From Flavisericum labens (GTDB taxonomy: Bacteria > Bacteroidota > Bacteroidia > Flavobacteriales > Flavobacteriaceae): a stretch of 64,000 bases of DNA. Under the pieces are notes generated by a model that searched no databases, was not told the origin of the DNA, and worked only from the letters and a program-made list of their open reading frames with translations. Below, piece by piece: positions 62,259-64,000 of the stretch; positions within the stretch are counted from its first letter, which is position 1, and every line of letters begins with the position of its first letter. The translations under genes were made by a program, and so were the position numbers. The stretch covers positions 372,001 to 436,000 of the forward strand of contig NZ_JBJJBQ010000002.1 of the NCBI RefSeq assembly GCF_045446075.1. Reading direction: 5' to 3'.

Positions 62259-62813
62259 TTACCCTTTTATAATTTCTATTTTAACAGGGGTTGGGTTTGT
62301 AATCATATCGAATACTGGTGAAAATTTAGCTAGATTTTCTAACTGATCGGCAGTGGCATCCGATTTAACTTTCAATTGCATGGTGATACCATTAAAACCG
62401 GTTCTTACTTCAGGATCTAATCCTAGAAAACCGTGTAAATCGGCATTACCTTTAATTGTAGATTCTGCGCCTTCAATGTCAATACCGTTTGCAGCTGCAT
62501 GATAAACCATGGCTCCAGTTAAACAAGAACTTAATGCGTGCAATACCACTTCTGGTGGTGTTGCAGCTTCATCTTTTCCTAGTAAAACATGAGGGTGGCT
62601 ACATTCCATAGTGAACGTTTCTTCACGAGAGCTATCTTCTTGGCCTGCACCGTAGAATCCTTTTATGCTGGACACACAATGTCCACCATCAATCCAATTG
62701 TTTTTTGCTCTGAACTCGAATTTTGCTAATTCTGGTTGTTCTTGAATGTGACCGATTGTTTCGACTAATTGGTCTACATTTACTCCGTTCTTTACATTTG
62801 CTGTTGTAATCAT
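62259..62813 (-). CDS. OsmC family peroxiredoxin-like protein
   Basis: A 184-residue protein from the ATG at 62813 (MITTANVKNGVN); a longer frame starts at 62840. The OsmC/Ohr fold is recognisable from ECSHPHVLLGKDEAATPPEVVLHALSSCLTGAMVYHAA, with the two redox cysteines near residues 73 and 104 on opposite elements. Members reduce organic or fatty hydroperoxides or act in osmotic response. It is transcribed in the same direction just before the PFOR gene (72 bases), so they may be co-regulated in oxidative stress. Confidence 0.9.
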   Translation of the reverse strand: MITTANVKNGVNVDQLVETIGHIQEQPELAKFEFRAKNNWIDGGHCVSSIKGFYGAGQEDSSREETFTMECSHPHVLLGKDEAATPPEVVLHALSSCLTGAMVYHAAANGIDIEGAESTIKGNADLHGFLGLDPEVRTGFNGITMQLKVKSDATADQLENLAKFSPVFDMITNPTPVKIEIIKG

Positions 62814-63011
62814 TTTTTTTAAATTTAAATTGTTAAACATTATTGTTTGGTTGATATTAAGCTAATGGCGTGCCATTGTTTTTAAATGACTGATTATGTG
62901 GTTATTAAATGGTTTCGTGTATTGATTTTGAGCTACTATATTTCATTTATTTACGATATTTCGTTATATTTTTAATGAGATTTCGTTAGTTTTGGCTACT
63001 AGGGCTTAAGT

Positions 63012-63566
63012 TTATATCGTATAAAAATCTTTGTTAACCTTCAGGATTTTTTTTTCTTTACCATTACTAATTTGGATACGGTAATATTGATAATAAATAC
63101 CCTCTTTGTAACTGTAGTTTAAATGGAAGGTACTTTTTGAAAATGACCAACCAGGATACGCTTTGGCTATTTTTACTCTCAATATTAAAGGAATATTTAT
63201 GTTCTTATAAGTTTCCTTAGTAGATAATATTTTACGATTACTATCATAATCTGCAACAATATGAACTTGCTTGTTTTTAAAAGCCACACGATATGTTGCC
63301 TTTTCAGAATCATCAAAAACAGAAGTGTTTTTTAGATTATAATTAGCTAATCGTTCTCTCCATTCTTCAACTATATTAGAAGATTGATTGGATGGCAATG
63401 CTCTTAAGTAAGTAAAGTTTGGTGTAGCAGAAGTTGTATAATTTACATGCTGTTCAATACTTTTAGTTTCAATTGAATTATAATCTAAAAGTGCTAGGTC
63501 GTTTTCTTGTGCTGTAATTCCATTTAAGGTAAAAACGCATACTATTGATAAAATTAATGTTCTCAT
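63012..63566 (-). CDS. small secreted protein, paralog of 16191-16727
   Basis: A 184-residue exported protein with a signal peptide (MRTLILSIVCVFTLNGITAQ). The C-terminal half aligns with the protein at 16191-16727: VAFKNKQVHIVADYDSNRKILSTKETYKNI, a helix ILRVKIAKAYPGW, then the final QYYRIQISNGKEKKILKVNKD. The N-terminal half differs. The fold could be PepSY-like. It stands alone, with the OsmC gene downstream on the same strand and the AraC-type gene upstream. The function is unknown. Confidence 0.75.
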   Translation of the reverse strand: MRTLILSIVCVFTLNGITAQENDLALLDYNSIETKSIEQHVNYTTSATPNFTYLRALPSNQSSNIVEEWRERLANYNLKNTSVFDDSEKATYRVAFKNKQVHIVADYDSNRKILSTKETYKNINIPLILRVKIAKAYPGWSFSKSTFHLNYSYKEGIYYQYYRIQISNGKEKKILKVNKDFYTI

Positions 63567-63689
63567 AATACATGTGTTTAATTATTATGAGACAAAAGTA
63601 TATCACCTCTATAGTTTCAAATTTTCTCTAAAGTTCAATTTTATTTCTAAAAAGTTCAAAAGCTAAAAAGTGCTAAAAAATCAAAAGAT

Positions 63690-64000
63690 TTATGGGTTTT
63701 GGTGTAGTTTTCTATACTGGTTTGGTGGAAGGTTAAACATACTTTTAAAACTACTATTAAAATGTGAAGTGTTTTTAAAACCACTTTCAAAACAAACATC
63801 GTTGATATTTAACTCAGGATTTTCAAGTAAGGTTTTGGCATATTCCAGGCGTTTTTTATTGAGCCATTTTCTTGGAGTTTCTTTATAATGATTTTTAAAA
63901 TCTCTTTTAAAGGAAGAAAGGCTTTTACCATATAAACGGGCAAATTCTTCAAGTTTTAAATCGCAATGAAAGTTTTTCATCATGATATCATTAAGTGATG
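63690..64000 (-). CDS. AraC family transcriptional regulator, C-terminal part (5' end cut by window)
   Basis: The frame stays open to the window edge, so the N-terminal domain is missing; the ATG at 63983 is internal. The visible 103 residues contain the AraC double helix-turn-helix: LEEFARLYGKSLSSFKRDFKNHYKETPRKWL and DVCFESGFKNTSHFNSSFKSMF with NLPPNQYRK. This C-terminal domain is DNA-binding. The type of ligand domain cannot be seen. Confidence 0.9.
   Translation of the reverse strand, partial: SLNDIMMKNFHCDLKLEEFARLYGKSLSSFKRDFKNHYKETPRKWLNKKRLEYAKTLLENPELNINDVCFESGFKNTSHFNSSFKSMFNLPPNQYRKLHQNP

Overview
The window is AT-rich chromosomal DNA from a member of the Bacteroidota, almost certainly a marine-type Flavobacteriaceae. 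The signs are Bacteroidota promoters (TAnnTTTG at -7, with TTTG about 20 bases upstream), the near absence of Shine-Dalgarno sequences, and flavobacterial families such as Lacal_2735, DUF6090, DUF2911, TIGR03643, the fused CcsB/CcsA protein and BshB1. I cannot name the genus or species from sequence alone.

Layout. 1-2163: a cut-off cNMP/CBS/DUF294 protein and an FAH-family hydrolase. 2302-3309: a zinc alcohol dehydrogenase. 3428-12707: a long one-strand cluster running from a TetR regulator through an ABC1/UbiB kinase, flavin reductase, DUF2867-type SDR, TIGR03643 protein, GTP cyclohydrolase I, four small proteins, SDR, TspO and SRPBCC protein to a class I DNA photolyase. It reads as a light or photoprotection unit with its own cofactor supply. 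A candidate TetR operator overlaps its promoter. 13059-17565: a DUF2911 protein, an AraC/TolB/TPR regulator split by an in-frame stop, a small secreted protein, and an XRE regulator with a membrane partner. 17668-25424: a sugar-related stretch with a Gfo/Idh/MocA oxidoreductase, a sodium:solute symporter, a 36-residue membrane peptide, a large PIG-L deacetylase and a GH51 arabinofuranosidase.

25425-31750 is the accessory region. Unrelated genes on the same strand (membrane protein, MscS channel, nitrilase, CPBP protease, DUF6090 protein) are separated by imperfectly palindromic intergenic repeats in a cassette-like arrangement. One repeat seems to be split by a hybrid insertion-sequence scar, in which the start of an IS110 transposase runs into the back two thirds of an IS1182 transposase. 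A decayed CPBP gene tail lies in another gap.

31759-50887 is mostly core: CorA, a short MscS, an inverted-repeat element, a compact operon (DUF2520, KdsC, TonB-C-like, UbiA prenyltransferase, Maf, lipoprotein), truncated hemoglobin, CcsBA cytochrome c maturation protein, SatD/DUF3307, MscL, DUF2167, HAD phosphatase, PckA, SLC13 permease and BshB1. 51002-64000: tRNA-His, two M28 peptidases, a two-domain universal stress protein, a TPR/histidine kinase/receiver/cyclase fusion, a pyruvate:ferredoxin oxidoreductase that appears to lack three of the four ligands of its buried cluster, OsmC, a second copy of the small secreted protein, and the end of an AraC regulator.

The best candidates for something new are the ligand-depleted oxidoreductase beside the kinase-cyclase fusion, the cassette-like repeat array, and the photolyase cofactor cluster.
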